Assembly: GCF_030209375.1 (NCBI RefSeq) | Contig: NZ_JARVSC010000011.1 | Span: forward strand, 62,001-126,000 | Reading direction: 5' to 3' | Length of the DNA stretch: 64,000 bases | From: Plantibacter sp. ME-Dv--P-122b | Lineage (GTDB): Bacteria; Actinomycetota; Actinomycetes; Actinomycetales; Microbacteriaceae | Part shown: piece by piece, positions 49,219 through 59,006 of the stretch | How the letters are laid out: each line of letters starts with the position of its first letter | Position numbering within the stretch: position 1 is the first letter of the stretch | Program-made: the position numbers and the translations under genes | The notes under the pieces: generated by a model | The model's input: only the letters and a program-made list of their open reading frames with translations | The model's database searches: none | What the model was told of the DNA's origin: nothing

Positions 49219-52200
49219 TCAGGGTCGGTCGGCGTGTCCGGCGCTCGCCGCGAGCAACCCGCTCGCTCCGGCGACCATGGCGGCCTCGGTCCGCGTCGCC
49301 ACACCGAGCTTCCGCAGGATGGCCGAGACGTGGACGCTCGCGGTCTTCGCGCTGATGAACAGGCGCTCGCCGATCTGTCGGTTGCTCAAGCCTGCCGCGA
49401 TGAGCTGCAGCACCTGGCGCTCTCGGGCGGTCAACTCGACGGAGCCGCTCGTGCCGCGCGCTCGGGGGCGGCCGTCGAGGTTCAGCGACGCTCGCTCCGC
49501 CAACGCCCGCGCGCCATCGAGTACGAGGCCGGCACCGAGCCTGGTCGCCTCCGCGACCGCGACGACGAGCGTGTCCTGTGCGCCGGGACGATCACCGACG
49601 GCCACGCGTGCCTCCGCCAGTCGAAGGGCTGCGTAGGGCGCGAGTACGGCCGGTGCGAACGGCCGCTCGGCCATCGCGCGGGCTGCCTCCCACGCACCGA
49701 CGTCGTCACCGGTGCCGTCCGGTCCGCCGAGTTCGGCGTCGACCAGTGCGCTCCACAGCGGCGCGGTCGGCCAGAACCGTTCTTCGGCGAGCAGCGCCCG
49801 CCAGCGCTCCTCCAGCTGCCGGAGTTGATCCTCGTCGACGCCGGCGAAGGGGCCGGACGCCACGTCGAGGGCGCCGGCGGCCAGCGCGACACGGACCCGC
49901 GCCAGGACGCGAGCCGCGTCCGCCAGCGCCGGGAGGTCGTACGCCGGCATCGGTCGGTGGTCCGGTGCATCGAACACGCCGACGCCGGCCGACGACCATG
50001 CCCCGCCGAGGTCGCCGGCCGCCAGCCCGACCTGCATCACGACGCGTGCGACGCCGAACCGCGTCTGCACCTCCAGGCCGGACAGGGAGAGCATCCCCTT
50101 CCGCCACCGGCGGTACATGGTCGCCGCGCTCTCGGCGTCTCCCCGCCAGAGGGTGAGCAGGATCAGCGACTGGCGCAGGTACACCGAGAACGCGAGTGGT
50201 GGCTGCAGTGCCAGGGCCCGGTGGACCCGTTCCTCCGCCTCGTCCCAGCGTCCGAGCGCCACCAGCGGATCGACCGCGTTCGACGACAGGATGAGGCCCG
50301 AGCTGCGCTCGACGCCCAGCTCCTTCGCCCGCGCGACACCTTCCAATGCCGACGCGAGCGCCTCCTCGTACGAGCCGAGCAGGTTCGCCATGTCGGACGC
50401 GTTCACCCGGTACCGGAGGAGGGCGCTGCCGTCGCCGTCAGCCAACGTCTCAGCGGTCGCGAGCATCCGTCTGCCGCTCTCCAGGTCGCCGTGGTGGATG
50501 CGCGCGATCCCACCGATGTTCGCGGCGACCGAAGCGTTCCGCGCGGAACCGGTGCGGACGGCTTCACGGGCGGCCTCGTCGGCGTACTCGATCGCCCGCT
50601 CCAGCCGTCCGATGATCATGTGCCGCGCGCCGAGACTCGTCAACAGCACCCCGCGCAGGTCGCCGGGGGTACCTGGCGGAACCCGGTCGAGTGCCTGCTC
50701 GAGGAGGTCCACCGCACCCGGCCGGCCGAGGTTGGCGAGGTAGAACGCCTTGTCGCGGAGGAGCTTGGCCTGATCGAGGTCGTCGCGGTCCTCCGGCGTC
50801 GCGAGCACCTCGTCGACCATGGCGATCGCACGGTCCGTCCAGCCGGCATTCCGCAACGCGCTCGCCGTCCGTCGCATGAGTTCCGAACGCGAGCGCCCGA
50901 CGAGCGCCGCGGCATGGGGGACCTGATCCCAGATCTCCAGGAGACGCTCGCCGAGCTGCGCCTCCGTGCTGTACGCGAAGGCAGCGTGCGCCTGCTCCAT
51001 GGCGCGGACGGTCGCGGGGAAGGCGCGTCCGAAGTCGCGGGCGAGCATCCAGTGGTGCGACACTGCGGCAGCGACCGGCTCGCCACCGAAGCCTGCCTCC
51101 AGCGCCTCGGCGAACCCCGCATGGAACCGGCTCCGTTCGCCGGGCAGCAGGTCGTCGTGGATCGCCTCCCGCACCAGTGCATGACGGAACTCGTACGTGG
51201 TCGCGTCCGCGACGAGGACGTTCGACCCGATCGCCTCCCGCACACCGGTGTCGAGGGAATCGGGGTTCCCGGTGAACACCCGTTCCAGGAGGGCGTGCTC
51301 GACGCAGACCCCGCCGGCCGAGATCACGCGCAGCAGCTGTTGGGTTGCGGGCGCGAGGCGCTCGTAGCGCGCGAGCAGGAGTTCGCGGAGGGTGTCCGGG
51401 AGCTCGTCGCCCTCGCCGTCGCGGTCCTGGTCGAGACCGAGCAACTCCTCGACGAAGAACGGGACGCCCTCGCTCCGCGCGAACACGCTGTCGATCGAGA
51501 CCGTGTCGAGCGACGTGCCACGGATGGCGATCGCCTGGCGGAGCACGTCGCTGCGGCTCAACCGTTCGAGGCTGTGCCGCTCGACGCGCCTCGTGCGATC
51601 GAGCTCGGCGAGGAACCCGCGCAGGGGGTGCCCGCGGGAGACGTCCTCGCTTCGGAAGGTGAGCACGATCATCACGCGGGCATCGGTGAGGACGCGCACG
51701 AGGAAGGCGAGCAGGCTGAGCGTCGCACCGTCGGCCCAGTGGACGTCCTCGATCGCGACGACGACCGGCCGGTCGCGGGAGAGCGCCTCGAACAGCACGG
51801 CGACGGTCTCGTGGAGCCGCCCGACGCCGCCCTCCCGCTGATCCTCCGCGTCGGGACCGAGCGCCGGCAGCAGCGTCGCGAGGGATGCCTTGCCCGGGCC
51901 GGCGGCCTCCAGCACCGCGTCGCGCCCGCGCTGCGCGATGAGGTCCTTCATGAGGCCGAGGACCGGTGCGTAGGGCGCGGCGACGTCGCCGAGATCGACG
52001 CATTGACCGGTGATCACGAGTGCCGAGGACCGGGCCGACCGCGCGAACTCGGTGAGCAGGCGGGTCTTGCCGATACCGGCCTCGCCGCTCAGGACCACGC
52101 TGCGTGACTCGCCGGCGGCGACGGCGTCGAACACGGCCTGCAGCACTCTGAGGTCGGAGGCGCGCCCGATCATCGTCGGGCTGGTGGTGGGCAGGCTCAC
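49219..52200 (-). CDS. LAL-type (LuxR/ATPase) transcriptional regulator
   Basis: A 993-residue regulator of the LAL/MalT-like family. An AAA/STAND-type ATPase region starts with Walker A GEAGIGKT at 39 to 46 and has Walker [14 protein letters not shown] near 140; a long helical TPR-like region (about 400 to 900) follows, and a C-terminal LuxR HTH ([19 protein letters not shown], about 927 to 990) binds DNA. GTG 52200 overlaps the stop of a small gene upstream (GTGA). It probably integrates a metabolite signal; no pathway genes are adjacent. Confidence 0.92.
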   Translation of the reverse strand: MSLPTTSPTMIGRASDLRVLQAVFDAVAAGESRSVVLSGEAGIGKTRLLTEFARSARSSALVITGQCVDLGDVAAPYAPVLGLMKDLIAQRGRDAVLEAAGPGKASLATLLPALGPDAEDQREGGVGRLHETVAVLFEALSRDRPVVVAIEDVHWADGATLSLLAFLVRVLTDARVMIVLTFRSEDVSRGHPLRGFLAELDRTRRVERHSLERLSRSDVLRQAIAIRGTSLDTVSIDSVFARSEGVPFFVEELLGLDQDRDGEGDELPDTLRELLLARYERLAPATQQLLRVISAGGVCVEHALLERVFTGNPDSLDTGVREAIGSNVLVADATTYEFRHALVREAIHDDLLPGERSRFHAGFAEALEAGFGGEPVAAAVSHHWMLARDFGRAFPATVRAMEQAHAAFAYSTEAQLGERLLEIWDQVPHAAALVGRSRSELMRRTASALRNAGWTDRAIAMVDEVLATPEDRDDLDQAKLLRDKAFYLANLGRPGAVDLLEQALDRVPPGTPGDLRGVLLTSLGARHMIIGRLERAIEYADEAAREAVRTGSARNASVAANIGGIARIHHGDLESGRRMLATAETLADGDGSALLRYRVNASDMANLLGSYEEALASALEGVARAKELGVERSSGLILSSNAVDPLVALGRWDEAEERVHRALALQPPLAFSVYLRQSLILLTLWRGDAESAATMYRRWRKGMLSLSGLEVQTRFGVARVVMQVGLAAGDLGGAWSSAGVGVFDAPDHRPMPAYDLPALADAARVLARVRVALAAGALDVASGPFAGVDEDQLRQLEERWRALLAEERFWPTAPLWSALVDAELGGPDGTGDDVGAWEAARAMAERPFAPAVLAPYAALRLAEARVAVGDRPGAQDTLVVAVAEATRLGAGLVLDGARALAERASLNLDGRPRARGTSGSVELTARERQVLQLIAAGLSNRQIGERLFISAKTASVHVSAILRKLGVATRTEAAMVAGASGLLAASAGHADRP

Positions 52201-52379
52201 CACTCCATGGTCCCACCCTCGTCACGATCGGCCGCGGCCTCCGCGAGTTGCCGCTGCTCCTCGCGTCGTCGTTCGCGGCGGCGACGCTCCCGCTCGAGGT
52301 CCCGCTGGAATTCCTGCTCGATGAAGCGTCTCGTCTCGACGGACGTGAACGGGCTGTAGCTCGCACTCGTGATCAACAT
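52197..52379 (-). CDS. Small charged coiled-coil protein coupled to the LAL gene
   Basis: A 60-residue protein from ATG 52379 with GGAGG just upstream (a GTG at 52397 extends it by six residues). [19 protein letters not shown] is followed by a continuous Arg/Glu helix ([18 protein letters not shown]) and an acidic end. Its TGA overlaps the LAL start as GTGA. The heptad-like charge pattern suggests a coiled coil that might touch the LAL protein; unknown otherwise. Too small for a domain call. Confidence 0.6.
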   Translation of the reverse strand: MLITSASYSPFTSVETRRFIEQEFQRDLERERRRRERRREEQRQLAEAAADRDEGGTMEW

Positions 52380-52572
52380 GGTCCCTCCGCTGCGCACGGT
52401 GCTCGTGTCCGTGCTCGACCACTCACGTTCCTCGCTGAGGCCCGATGCCTACCTCGGGCATCTGCCCTAGTTCCGCCGAAAACGCGTCGCCGCGGACCCG
52501 TAAGACGGGTTCGCACCGCCCGATGGCGTACGGTTGCCGTTCGCGCACCATGACCTCATTGAGGACATCACG

Positions 52573-52842
52573 ATGGAAAGCAGCACTCTCACCCTCGGCG
52601 GGCTCGTCTACGACCTGGACCCGGGCACGGTCATCACCACCCTGAAGGACACGATGGAGCGCACCGCGCTGTCCGGAGGCGGTTTCGTCGACCTGGACGT
52701 CGTCGGTGAGGACTTCGCGAGCGTCTTCGTGAGTCCCGGGACGTCGATCTACTTCACGACCAACGACGTGTCCGAGTCGACGCACGTCGACCTCAGCCCG
52801 ACGGAGACGATCGACTGGGAGCTGGGGTTCTACGGCCTCTGA
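52573..52842 (+). CDS. Hypothetical small protein
   Basis: An 89-residue acidic protein from ATG 52573 (MESSTLTLGGLVYDLDPGTV), predicted as mixed alpha/beta with FVDLDVVGEDFASVFVSPGT and ending TETIDWELGFYGL. No signal peptide or span. Spacing to the membrane-protein gene at 52954 is 111 bases. Function unknown; codon use fits its neighbours. Confidence 0.55.
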   Translation: MESSTLTLGGLVYDLDPGTVITTLKDTMERTALSGGGFVDLDVVGEDFASVFVSPGTSIYFTTNDVSESTHVDLSPTETIDWELGFYGL

Positions 52843-52953
52843 GGTCCGGCCTGACACCGGCCGCGACCAGGGGAGTCCTCCCCATCGCGGGGCTCGCCCG
52901 CGATCTCGTAGCATCGTCGTCGGTCCTGAGCGGGCCGCGACCGGAGGGCATCA

Positions 52954-53793
52954 GTGAGCACGACCACGATCGACCGGAGGTACATCAACCGCGCGGTGCG
53001 AGGGCGCACCGTCCTCGTGATCGCCCTCGTCTTCCTCACCGCCCTCGCGGGGTTCGTCGGGTTCGGGAACGTCCGGGACCTCGCCGCCGACCTCACGGCG
53101 AGCTACACGACGACCACCGGGCAGGTGGTCGACGAAGGGACGGAGCGGGTGCTCGAAGGGTCCCGTCGCAGCAAGCACTGGGAGGAGTACCGCACCGTCA
53201 CGGTGACCTACGACGTCCCGGGGACGGCCGGGTCCGACGAGATCCGCAGCGACACGATCCAGGTCGGTGAGACCCTCGACGTGTGGGTGCGCGACCAGAC
53301 GGGCGAGGTCGCCCTGGAGGCTCCGGCCGGTCCCGATTTCTGGCAGTGGTTCTGGGCGGTCACGACGACGCTCCTCACCCTGCTCCTCGCGTGGTGGCTG
53401 TTCGTCACCGTGCGCAACAGCTTCCGACTGCTCGCCTTCCGCCCTGACGCGCGGAAGCCCGACTTCGTGTTCGCGCTCAGTGGCGTCTCCGCCGTCAACG
53501 GTGGCCGCAACGGCAAACTGCAGCTCCTGGAGCTCGCCGGCGGGATCGAGTCGAGCGCGGGCGAGCAGCGGGTCGGCGAACGCGCCACCCTGTCGTCGGC
53601 GGTCAAGCAGACGCCCCCGGTGGCGACCTTCCCGCCGCGGATCCTCGGCTACCGGGTGAGTGCGCGGTCGATCACGGACGGGATCGTCATCCTCCATCTG
53701 CCCGACACCGACGCGTGGTGGGCGGCGACGCTGACGTTCCCGTCGTCGCTCCAGACGACCCAGGTGACCGGATCGGGTGCCGCGCAGGGCTGA
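52954..53793 (+). CDS. DUF3592-like membrane protein
   Basis: A 279-residue membrane protein. A first span at about 20 to 42 (TVLVIALVFLTALAGFVGF), an extracellular loop with TGQVVDEGTERV and YRTVTVTYDVPG as in DUF3592 proteins, a second span at about 128 to 150 (WAVTTTLLTLLLAWWLFVTV), and a cytoplasmic mixed domain. GTG 52954 is used. Function is not known for this family; the loop domain may be a small ligand-binding beta barrel. Confidence in the family is moderate. Confidence 0.7.
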   Translation: MSTTTIDRRYINRAVRGRTVLVIALVFLTALAGFVGFGNVRDLAADLTASYTTTTGQVVDEGTERVLEGSRRSKHWEEYRTVTVTYDVPGTAGSDEIRSDTIQVGETLDVWVRDQTGEVALEAPAGPDFWQWFWAVTTTLLTLLLAWWLFVTVRNSFRLLAFRPDARKPDFVFALSGVSAVNGGRNGKLQLLELAGGIESSAGEQRVGERATLSSAVKQTPPVATFPPRILGYRVSARSITDGIVILHLPDTDAWWAATLTFPSSLQTTQVTGSGAAQG

Positions 53794-53843
53794 CGTTCCA
53801 GCGCTGACGGTACGGTGCGGGCTGAGCGCGCAGGCGTCGTCGC

Positions 53844-54071
53844 TCAGGGGCGGACGCGGACGCTGCGCCCTTCGAGCGACACGACGTCGCCGAGCTGCAG
53901 CTGCCGGCCGCGTCGGCGGTCGACCTCGCCGTTGACCGTTACCGCGCCGTCGGCGATCGCGGCCTTCACATCGCCACCGGAGTCGAGCAGGCCGGCGAAC
54001 TTCAGGAACTGGCCGAGTCGGATGCCCTCGCCGCCGATCGGGACGTCGGTGATCTGTGCCGGGTTCGTCAT
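53844..54071 (-). CDS. S4-domain RNA-binding protein (RqcP/YbcJ-like)
   Basis: A 75-residue single S4 domain: GQFLKFAGLLDSGGDVKAAI, VTVNGEVDRRRGRQLQLGDVV. Basic patch and length match YbcJ/YaaA-type small RNA-binding proteins, used in rRNA or tRNA handling. TAGCAT ends six bases before ATG 54071, suggesting a leaderless mRNA. It converges on the DUF3592-like gene with 50 bases between stops. Confidence 0.92.
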   Translation of the reverse strand: MTNPAQITDVPIGGEGIRLGQFLKFAGLLDSGGDVKAAIADGAVTVNGEVDRRRGRQLQLGDVVSLEGRSVRVRP

Positions 54072-54171
54072 CCCCGAATGCTAACAAGGATGCGCCGGCT
54101 GGACCGGGGGACAGGATGTGGCTGTACCCTCAGCGGTACCGGGTCACCGTGACTCGCAAAGGAGCACCATC

Positions 54172-54318
54172 ATGGGCGAGAAGTCCGCACGGAAAGAAGG
54201 CGGCAAGACCGCACCGGCGAAGACGCTGAAGGAGAAGCGCACCGCCAAGGCCGACAAGAAGGCCGGCAATGCGCGTTCGGAGAACACCGACGCCGTCACG
54301 CGGGTCAAGAACCGCTAG
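54172..54318 (+). CDS. Small basic Lys-rich protein
   Basis: A 48-residue, strongly basic protein from ATG 54172 with AAAGGAG upstream: MGEKSARKEGGKTAPAKTL, then KEKRTAKADKKAGNARSEN and a C-terminal VKNR. It is probably disordered and may bind nucleic acid; similar tiny proteins are common and highly expressed in Microbacteriaceae. A hairpin follows it. The strong Shine-Dalgarno favours a real gene. Confidence 0.7.
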   Translation: MGEKSARKEGGKTAPAKTLKEKRTAKADKKAGNARSENTDAVTRVKNR

Positions 54319-54354
54319 TCCCGATCGGCGGCCCGTCGCGGTCGGTGATGCGCT

Positions 54355-54388
54355 CAGGCGCCTGTTCCCTCAGGGAGACGGGCGCCTG
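54355..54388 (+). terminator. Terminator after the Lys-rich gene
   Basis: CAGGCGCC (54355-54362) pairs with GGCGCCTG (54381-54388); the 18-base loop can add CCCT-CA-GGG. It is followed by TTCTGTTCTT, a partial U-tract. The rest of 54319-54535 has a TGGGGA-N4-TCCCCA dyad at 54449-54464, possibly an operator of the lipoprotein gene. Confidence 0.7.
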
Positions 54389-54535
54389 TTCTGTTCTTCG
54401 CCGTCAGCGCCGCGATCCGCCCAGGTGTCGACCTCGACGGGCCGGCGGTGGGGAGCAGTCCCCATTGAGCGTCGTCGTGGCGTGCCCCAAGCTGGACCCT
54501 GAGGGCAACAACCGTCGATCAGGGGGAGCATCACC

Positions 54536-55015
54536 ATGGGGCACACATTCCGGCAGCGCATCATCCGCACCTCGGCAGCAGCCTTGGCCGTTCCGGCACT
54601 GCTGCTCCTGAGCGCGTGCGGGAGCTCGGGCGGCGAGATCGGCGATGAAGTCCGGATCTCCGAGGGCATGATGACGGTCACGGGGATCGAGCAGCGGACC
54701 GCGGAGGATGTCGCCGATCTCAAGCTCGACGAACTCGCCGGCCAGACGCCCTACTTCGTGACGTACGAGGTGGAGTTCAACGACGGCTCGGACGGCGACC
54801 TCAACGAGAACTTCTGGAAGGCCAAGGCGTCGAACGGTGAGGCGTCGCCCATCAACGTCCTCAAGTTCGGTGGGGATTTCGACTGCACCGGTCTCGGCGA
54901 GGTGGCCGACGGCAAGGCAGAGGGGTGCCAGCTCATCATGGTGCCGGAGGGGGCGACGCTCGAGTCGGTCTCCTTCGGTGGAGCGGGCACGTGGCGCGCG
55001 CCGTCGGCGGAGTGA
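54536..55015 (+). CDS. Hypothetical lipoprotein
   Basis: A 159-residue exported protein with a lipobox LLSAC (Cys near 28) after a basic, hydrophobic signal (GHTFRQRIIRTSAAALAVPA). The mature part is acidic, starts GSSGGEIGDEVRISEGM and contains two cysteines (FDCTGLG, EGCQLIM) that could form a disulfide. AGGGGGAG precedes ATG 54536. No enzyme motif; it may be a small DUF4352-like beta-sandwich lipoprotein. Function unknown. Confidence 0.82.
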   Translation: MGHTFRQRIIRTSAAALAVPALLLLSACGSSGGEIGDEVRISEGMMTVTGIEQRTAEDVADLKLDELAGQTPYFVTYEVEFNDGSDGDLNENFWKAKASNGEASPINVLKFGGDFDCTGLGEVADGKAEGCQLIMVPEGATLESVSFGGAGTWRAPSAE

Positions 55016-55069
55016 CGCCGAGGCGCTGACCACTCACGCCCGGGCAGAGCATCCCGCTATCGTCGTGAG

Positions 55070-56272
55070 ATGTCCGACCTCAGCCCCGGCGACGACGCGC
55101 TCGAGCTCGCCCGCCTGATCATCTCGATCGACTCCGTCAGTCCGAGCCTCGTCCCCGGGGCTCCCGGTGAAGGGCGGATCGCGGCGGTGATCGCGGAGCG
55201 ACTCGAGGGAGCCGGCTTCGTGGTCGACCTCGTCCCCGCGCCGGAGGATGCGCAGCGCGTCAGCGTCGTCGCCGTGCACGCGGGATCGCAGCCGGGGCCG
55301 ACGGTCGTGTTCAACGGCCATCTCGACACCGTCGGGGTCGAGGGCATGGTCGACCCCCTCAACCCGAGGATCGCGGACGGCAAGCTGTACGGGCGCGGCG
55401 CCAGCGACATGAAGTCCGGCTTGGCCGGGCTGATCGTCGCCGCGGAGCGGCTCGCCGCGGCCGACCACCCCGGCGCGGTCGTCTTCACGGGCGTCGCCGA
55501 CGAGGAGGATGCGAGCGTGGGGGCCGCAGCCGTCCTCCGACACCTCGCCGATCGTGGTGTGACGGCGGACGTGTGCCTCATCGCCGAGCCCACCTGGCTG
55601 GACCGGGTGTCGGCGCACCGGGGGTACGCGGTCGTCGAGGTCACACTGCAGGGGACGGCCGCGCACTCGTCACAGCCCGGTCTGGCGGTCGATGCGATCC
55701 GTGCCCTGGACGCTCTGCTGCAGGAGGTTGAGCGGGCCGACGACGAGCTCCATCGGCGACCGGCGCACCCGTTGCTCGACCACGGTTCGTTCACCACGAC
55801 CGTGGTCCGGGCGGGGAGCGCCCCGTTCACGATCGCCGCCGACGCGACCCTCGTCATTGAACGGCGCATCCTGCCGGGTGAACGCGCGGAGAACGCCCTG
55901 ATCGAGGTCCAGGAGATGCTCGAGGCGGTCGCCGCGAAGACGCCCGGGCTCCGCACGAGCGCTCGGCTGACCCATCAGCGCGAGGCCTGGGAGGCCGATG
56001 AGCAGGGGCCGGCTGCGCGGTTCGCCGATGTCCTCGCGATGGAGCTCTCCCGCGCCGGTGCTGCGCCGGCGGCGGTCGGAGCACCGTATTGGATGGAGTC
56101 GGCGCTCTGGCAGGCGGCTGGGATCCCGACCGTCGTGTGCGGCCCCGCCGGTGGTGGACTGCACGCGGCGGAGGAATGGGTGGACGTCGACCAGCTCCGG
56201 CGGTTCCCTGAGGCGGTCATCGCCGCGACCCGTGACGCCCTGTCGACCAGGCCGGCCCCCGGGACGTCCTGA
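55070..56272 (+). CDS. M20-family metallohydrolase (ArgE/DapE-like)
   Basis: A 400-residue enzyme of the acetylornithine deacetylase/succinyl-diaminopimelate desuccinylase group. Zinc ligands can be followed: VFNGHLDTVG, YGRGASDMKSG, DEEDASVGA (catalytic Glu and metal Glu), IAEPTW and the late GGGLHAAEEWV. A dimerisation domain with AAHSSQPG interrupts the catalytic domain. TATCGT lies six bases before ATG 55070, so it seems leaderless. It has no arginine or lysine pathway neighbours, so substrate is open. Confidence 0.9.
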   Translation: MSDLSPGDDALELARLIISIDSVSPSLVPGAPGEGRIAAVIAERLEGAGFVVDLVPAPEDAQRVSVVAVHAGSQPGPTVVFNGHLDTVGVEGMVDPLNPRIADGKLYGRGASDMKSGLAGLIVAAERLAAADHPGAVVFTGVADEEDASVGAAAVLRHLADRGVTADVCLIAEPTWLDRVSAHRGYAVVEVTLQGTAAHSSQPGLAVDAIRALDALLQEVERADDELHRRPAHPLLDHGSFTTTVVRAGSAPFTIAADATLVIERRILPGERAENALIEVQEMLEAVAAKTPGLRTSARLTHQREAWEADEQGPAARFADVLAMELSRAGAAPAAVGAPYWMESALWQAAGIPTVVCGPAGGGLHAAEEWVDVDQLRRFPEAVIAATRDALSTRPAPGTS

Positions 56273-56306
56273 CCAGACCGTTCCGCTTCCCGATAGGGTC
56301 GAAGGC

Positions 56307-57467
56307 ATGCTTCGTCTGATCGCCTTCGCGGCTCTCGGTGCTCTGCTCGGCGGCGTCATCGTGATCGCCGTCGGGCCTCCCGACGTCGGGTACGCGGTCG
56401 CCGGTGTCGCACTCCCCGTCTTCATCATGACCTCGGTGCTCACGCTCGTGGCCCGGTCGGTGGGGAACGCCGTCGGTGCTTCGCCACAGGCCGTCCAGCA
56501 GGCCAAGGACGCTCGTCGGCTCGGGGTGGCCCGCGTCGATGCGCTCCGTCAGACCGGCACCCAGATCAACGACCAGCCGCTGTGCGAGCTCGACCTCACC
56601 GTCCAGCCGCTGAACGGCCCGGCCTTCGCGAGCACGATGCGCACCGTCGTACCGGTGACCGCCATCCCGATGTTCCAGCCCGGCACGGAGCGCGATGTCG
56701 CCATCCTGCTCGACGGCGGGCCGGAGGTCGCATTCATCGACGCCGGCGAGCTCTCGGCCGCCGAGCGTTCGCGGGTGCGCGTCCCGGCTCGGGCATCCGT
56801 CCCGTTCCTCCCCGTCGACCCGCACCGGCGCATCGTCGACGGACGACGACGCGGACCGTTGCTCGGTGTCGGCCGGGCCGGTCGTCCCGCCCGCATCGCC
56901 CTGTTCGTGATCGTCGCGGTCGCCGCAGCGGCCATCGTGGTCGTCCCGTACCACCAGTCCGTCGCCCAGACGATCGTCGCCCTCGAGGACGGACGCCTCC
57001 GACCCGACCTCCGTCGTCCGGAGGCGCTCGCCGAGGCGCAACGGGCGCTCCAGGAGGCGATCGGGCACGACCGGGTCGTGTCGATCACGGTCGCCGCCGA
57101 CTTCGTCATCGTCGAGGCGCCGCTCACCGTGGGGGACACGAAGACCGACCGGTGGGAGTACCGGTACGGCCAGGTCACCGACGACGGCGCGGCGAGCATC
57201 CAACCCGAATCGGCGGCCGAGCAGTTCTCCTGGTCCGACGTCGCGCTCGACCGGGTGTGGGCGCTGATGCAGGACGGCGCGGAGCAGGTCGACCTACCGG
57301 TGGGTGACGCGCTCGCATACGTCGTCCGCTCGACCGACACCGACGTCGACAGCCCCACCTTCGCCCGTCCGGCCGGGCCACCGCAGGTCACCTTCAGCAT
57401 CGGCGACGACTACGGCAGCACCTCCTTCGTCGCCGCCGCCGATGGTTCCGGTCTCACCGCTCGCTGA
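56307..57467 (+). CDS. Hypothetical membrane protein
   Basis: A 386-residue protein with two N-terminal spans (about 1 to 21 and 28 to 50), a cytoplasmic part with VDALRQTGTQINDQPLCELDLTVQ (a segment shared by uncharacterised actinobacterial membrane proteins), a third span at about 199 to 220, and an exposed C-terminal domain. TAGGGT is seven bases from ATG 56307, compatible with leaderless transcription. No family beyond this pattern; not an enzyme by any motif I recognise. Confidence 0.62.
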   Translation: MLRLIAFAALGALLGGVIVIAVGPPDVGYAVAGVALPVFIMTSVLTLVARSVGNAVGASPQAVQQAKDARRLGVARVDALRQTGTQINDQPLCELDLTVQPLNGPAFASTMRTVVPVTAIPMFQPGTERDVAILLDGGPEVAFIDAGELSAAERSRVRVPARASVPFLPVDPHRRIVDGRRRGPLLGVGRAGRPARIALFVIVAVAAAAIVVVPYHQSVAQTIVALEDGRLRPDLRRPEALAEAQRALQEAIGHDRVVSITVAADFVIVEAPLTVGDTKTDRWEYRYGQVTDDGAASIQPESAAEQFSWSDVALDRVWALMQDGAEQVDLPVGDALAYVVRSTDTDVDSPTFARPAGPPQVTFSIGDDYGSTSFVAAADGSGLTAR

Positions 57468-57505
57468 AGCCACGGAGCCAGGCGCTTGAACGGCATACTG
57501 TCCAC

Positions 57506-58075
57506 ATGAACGGTGTACCGCAGTCCTTCCCCCCGCTCATCGTCGGCTCCGACCCGATGCGTACGGAGCGGGCGACCCGCCCGGCGTTCGTCCTCACCCT
57601 GATCGGAGCGGCACTGATCCCGGTGCTCGGGATGCTGCTCGCCGTGCTGACCACGACGTCCGGCGGGTTCGCCCTCGGCATGCTGTCCGGACTGTCCTTC
57701 AGCGTCATCTCCTGGCTCATGCTGTTCGCGGTCGTGCAGTTCGCGACGGTCCGCGGTGCGCAGTCGGTGGCGCGCACGGTGCTCACACTCGACGCGAATG
57801 GCCTTCGTGGCGTCATCCCGCAGGGCGAGGTCTTCCTCCCGTGGGGTGCGATCGAGCGCGTCTCGGTCCGCTCCCGCGGCAAGTGGCGGATCCTGACCTT
57901 CCACCTCGTGCCTGGTCTCGCGCCGCAGTCACCGGGCGTCACGACGACCCTCACGCCGCGGTCGTTCGCCGCGCTCGGCAAGCTCGGGTTCCAGATCGGC
58001 GAGGTCGCGATCGATGCACCGCTCGACACCGTGTCCGCGGCTGCAAGCGCGTTCACCGGCGGTCGCCTGCGCTGA
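57506..58075 (+). CDS. Hypothetical membrane protein with PH-like end
   Basis: A 189-residue protein with two spans (about 28 to 50 and 56 to 80) and a cytoplasmic tail RTVLTLDANGLRGVIPQGEVFLPWGAIERV, typical of small bacterial PH-like domains (bPH). CATACT ends six bases before ATG 57506 with no Shine-Dalgarno, suggesting leaderless transcription. It follows the 386-residue protein by 38 bases and may work with it in the membrane. Function unknown. Confidence 0.65.
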   Translation: MNGVPQSFPPLIVGSDPMRTERATRPAFVLTLIGAALIPVLGMLLAVLTTTSGGFALGMLSGLSFSVISWLMLFAVVQFATVRGAQSVARTVLTLDANGLRGVIPQGEVFLPWGAIERVSVRSRGKWRILTFHLVPGLAPQSPGVTTTLTPRSFAALGKLGFQIGEVAIDAPLDTVSAAASAFTGGRLR

Positions 58076-58093
58076 GCCCTGCGCGGGATCGTC

Positions 58094-58480
58094 TCAGATC
58101 CCGCCGTCCTGCTCGTCGTCGAACCGGTTCCGCGCCGCCTCGATCGCGGGCAGGTGGTCGTTCGCCCAGGCCAAGATCGTCTCGACCGGTGGACGCAGCG
58201 TCTTCCCGAGCGGCGTGATCCGGTACTCGACCGCGACAGGCCTGGTACTGAGCACAACGCGTTCGATCACGCCGTTCCGCTCGAGTCGACGAAGTGTCGC
58301 GGTGAGCGATTTCTGCGTGACCGAGGGGATCAGGCGTCTGAGTCCGCTGAATCGCAGGGGGCGCTCGCAGAGCTCGTTCAGCACCTGGAGCGACCACTTG
58401 TCGAGCACCTGGTCGAGCAGTTCGCGGTGGGGCGCGTCGATCTCGAACCGGCTCGACGCGGAGTGGGTGGTATCCGTCAC
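58094..58480 (-). CDS. HxlR-family regulator
   Basis: A 128-residue winged-helix protein of the HxlR/MarR-like type: LDQVLDKWSLQVLNELCERP, FSGLRRLIPSVTQKSLTATL, LERNGVIERVVLSTRPVAVEY and LTPLGKTL-type wing. GTG 58480 start. It is divergent from the RidA gene with a 17-base dyad between them, so it likely represses or activates that gene in response to reactive aldehydes or a related signal. Confidence 0.93.
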   Translation of the reverse strand: MTDTTHSASSRFEIDAPHRELLDQVLDKWSLQVLNELCERPLRFSGLRRLIPSVTQKSLTATLRRLERNGVIERVVLSTRPVAVEYRITPLGKTLRPPVETILAWANDHLPAIEAARNRFDDEQDGGI

Positions 58481-58516
58481 GCTACCCAGTCTCGTTGAAG
58501 TGCCCTCCCGACACCA

Positions 58517-58533
58517 GGTATTCCTGAGATACC
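58517..58533. promoter_or_regulatory. HxlR operator
   Basis: GGTAT-N7-ATACC, a 17-base dyad in the 75-base gap between hxlR-like and ridA-like genes, typical in size and place for an HxlR-type operator. Confidence 0.75.
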
Positions 58534-58555
58534 GAACCGATCGAAGGAGTCCTCG

Positions 58556-58966
58556 ATGACCGTCCGTCTCACCTCACCCGACAGCCTGATGCAGCCCGTC
58601 CCCTACCACCACGTCGCCGTGGGGACCGGCACCCGTCACCTTCACGTCTCCGGGCAGATCGCTCGCACGGCCGATGCCACGCCGGTCGCTCCGGGTGACC
58701 TGGCAGGTCAGGTCGCGCAGGCGTTGCGCAACACCCACGCCGGCCTCGTCAGCGCCGGTGCCGGATTCCAGGACGTGCTCCGCCTGACGTTCTACGTCAC
58801 CGGCTGGTCGCCGGAGCAGATCGACGCCTTCATGTCCGGTGTCCACGAGGTCGCCGAGGAGATCGGCCTTCCGGTGCCGATGCCGCCGTCATCGCTCATC
58901 GGCGTCGACTACCTCTTCGAGCCGGACGTGCTCGTCGAAGTCGAGGCGACGGCCATCCTCGACTGA
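58556..58966 (+). CDS. RidA/YjgF-family deaminase
   Basis: A 136-residue protein of the Rid family, which hydrolyses reactive imine/enamine intermediates. VSGQIARTADATPVAPGDLA, AQVAQALRNTHAGLVSAG and VLRLTFYVTGWSPEQ are typical; the usual catalytic Arg of true RidA (in an R-x-x-V motif near the end) is not obvious here, so it may be another subgroup. GAAGGAG precedes ATG 58556. It is controlled with the divergent HxlR protein. Confidence 0.9.
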   Translation: MTVRLTSPDSLMQPVPYHHVAVGTGTRHLHVSGQIARTADATPVAPGDLAGQVAQALRNTHAGLVSAGAGFQDVLRLTFYVTGWSPEQIDAFMSGVHEVAEEIGLPVPMPPSSLIGVDYLFEPDVLVEVEATAILD

Positions 58967-59006
58967 GTCTCGCCGAGCGGTCAGGCCGGTTCCGTAGACT
59001 CCCCGC

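Noticed and set aside
49027-52107. 1026-codon open frame on the plus strand opposite the LAL regulator gene
   Set aside because: No motif, atypical residue bias; the minus strand has Walker A/B and a LuxR HTH in order.
52490-52520. GGACCCGTAAGACGGGTTCGC, somewhat like a tRNA T-arm region
   Set aside because: Only a five-base stem; no acceptor, D or anticodon arms fit around it.
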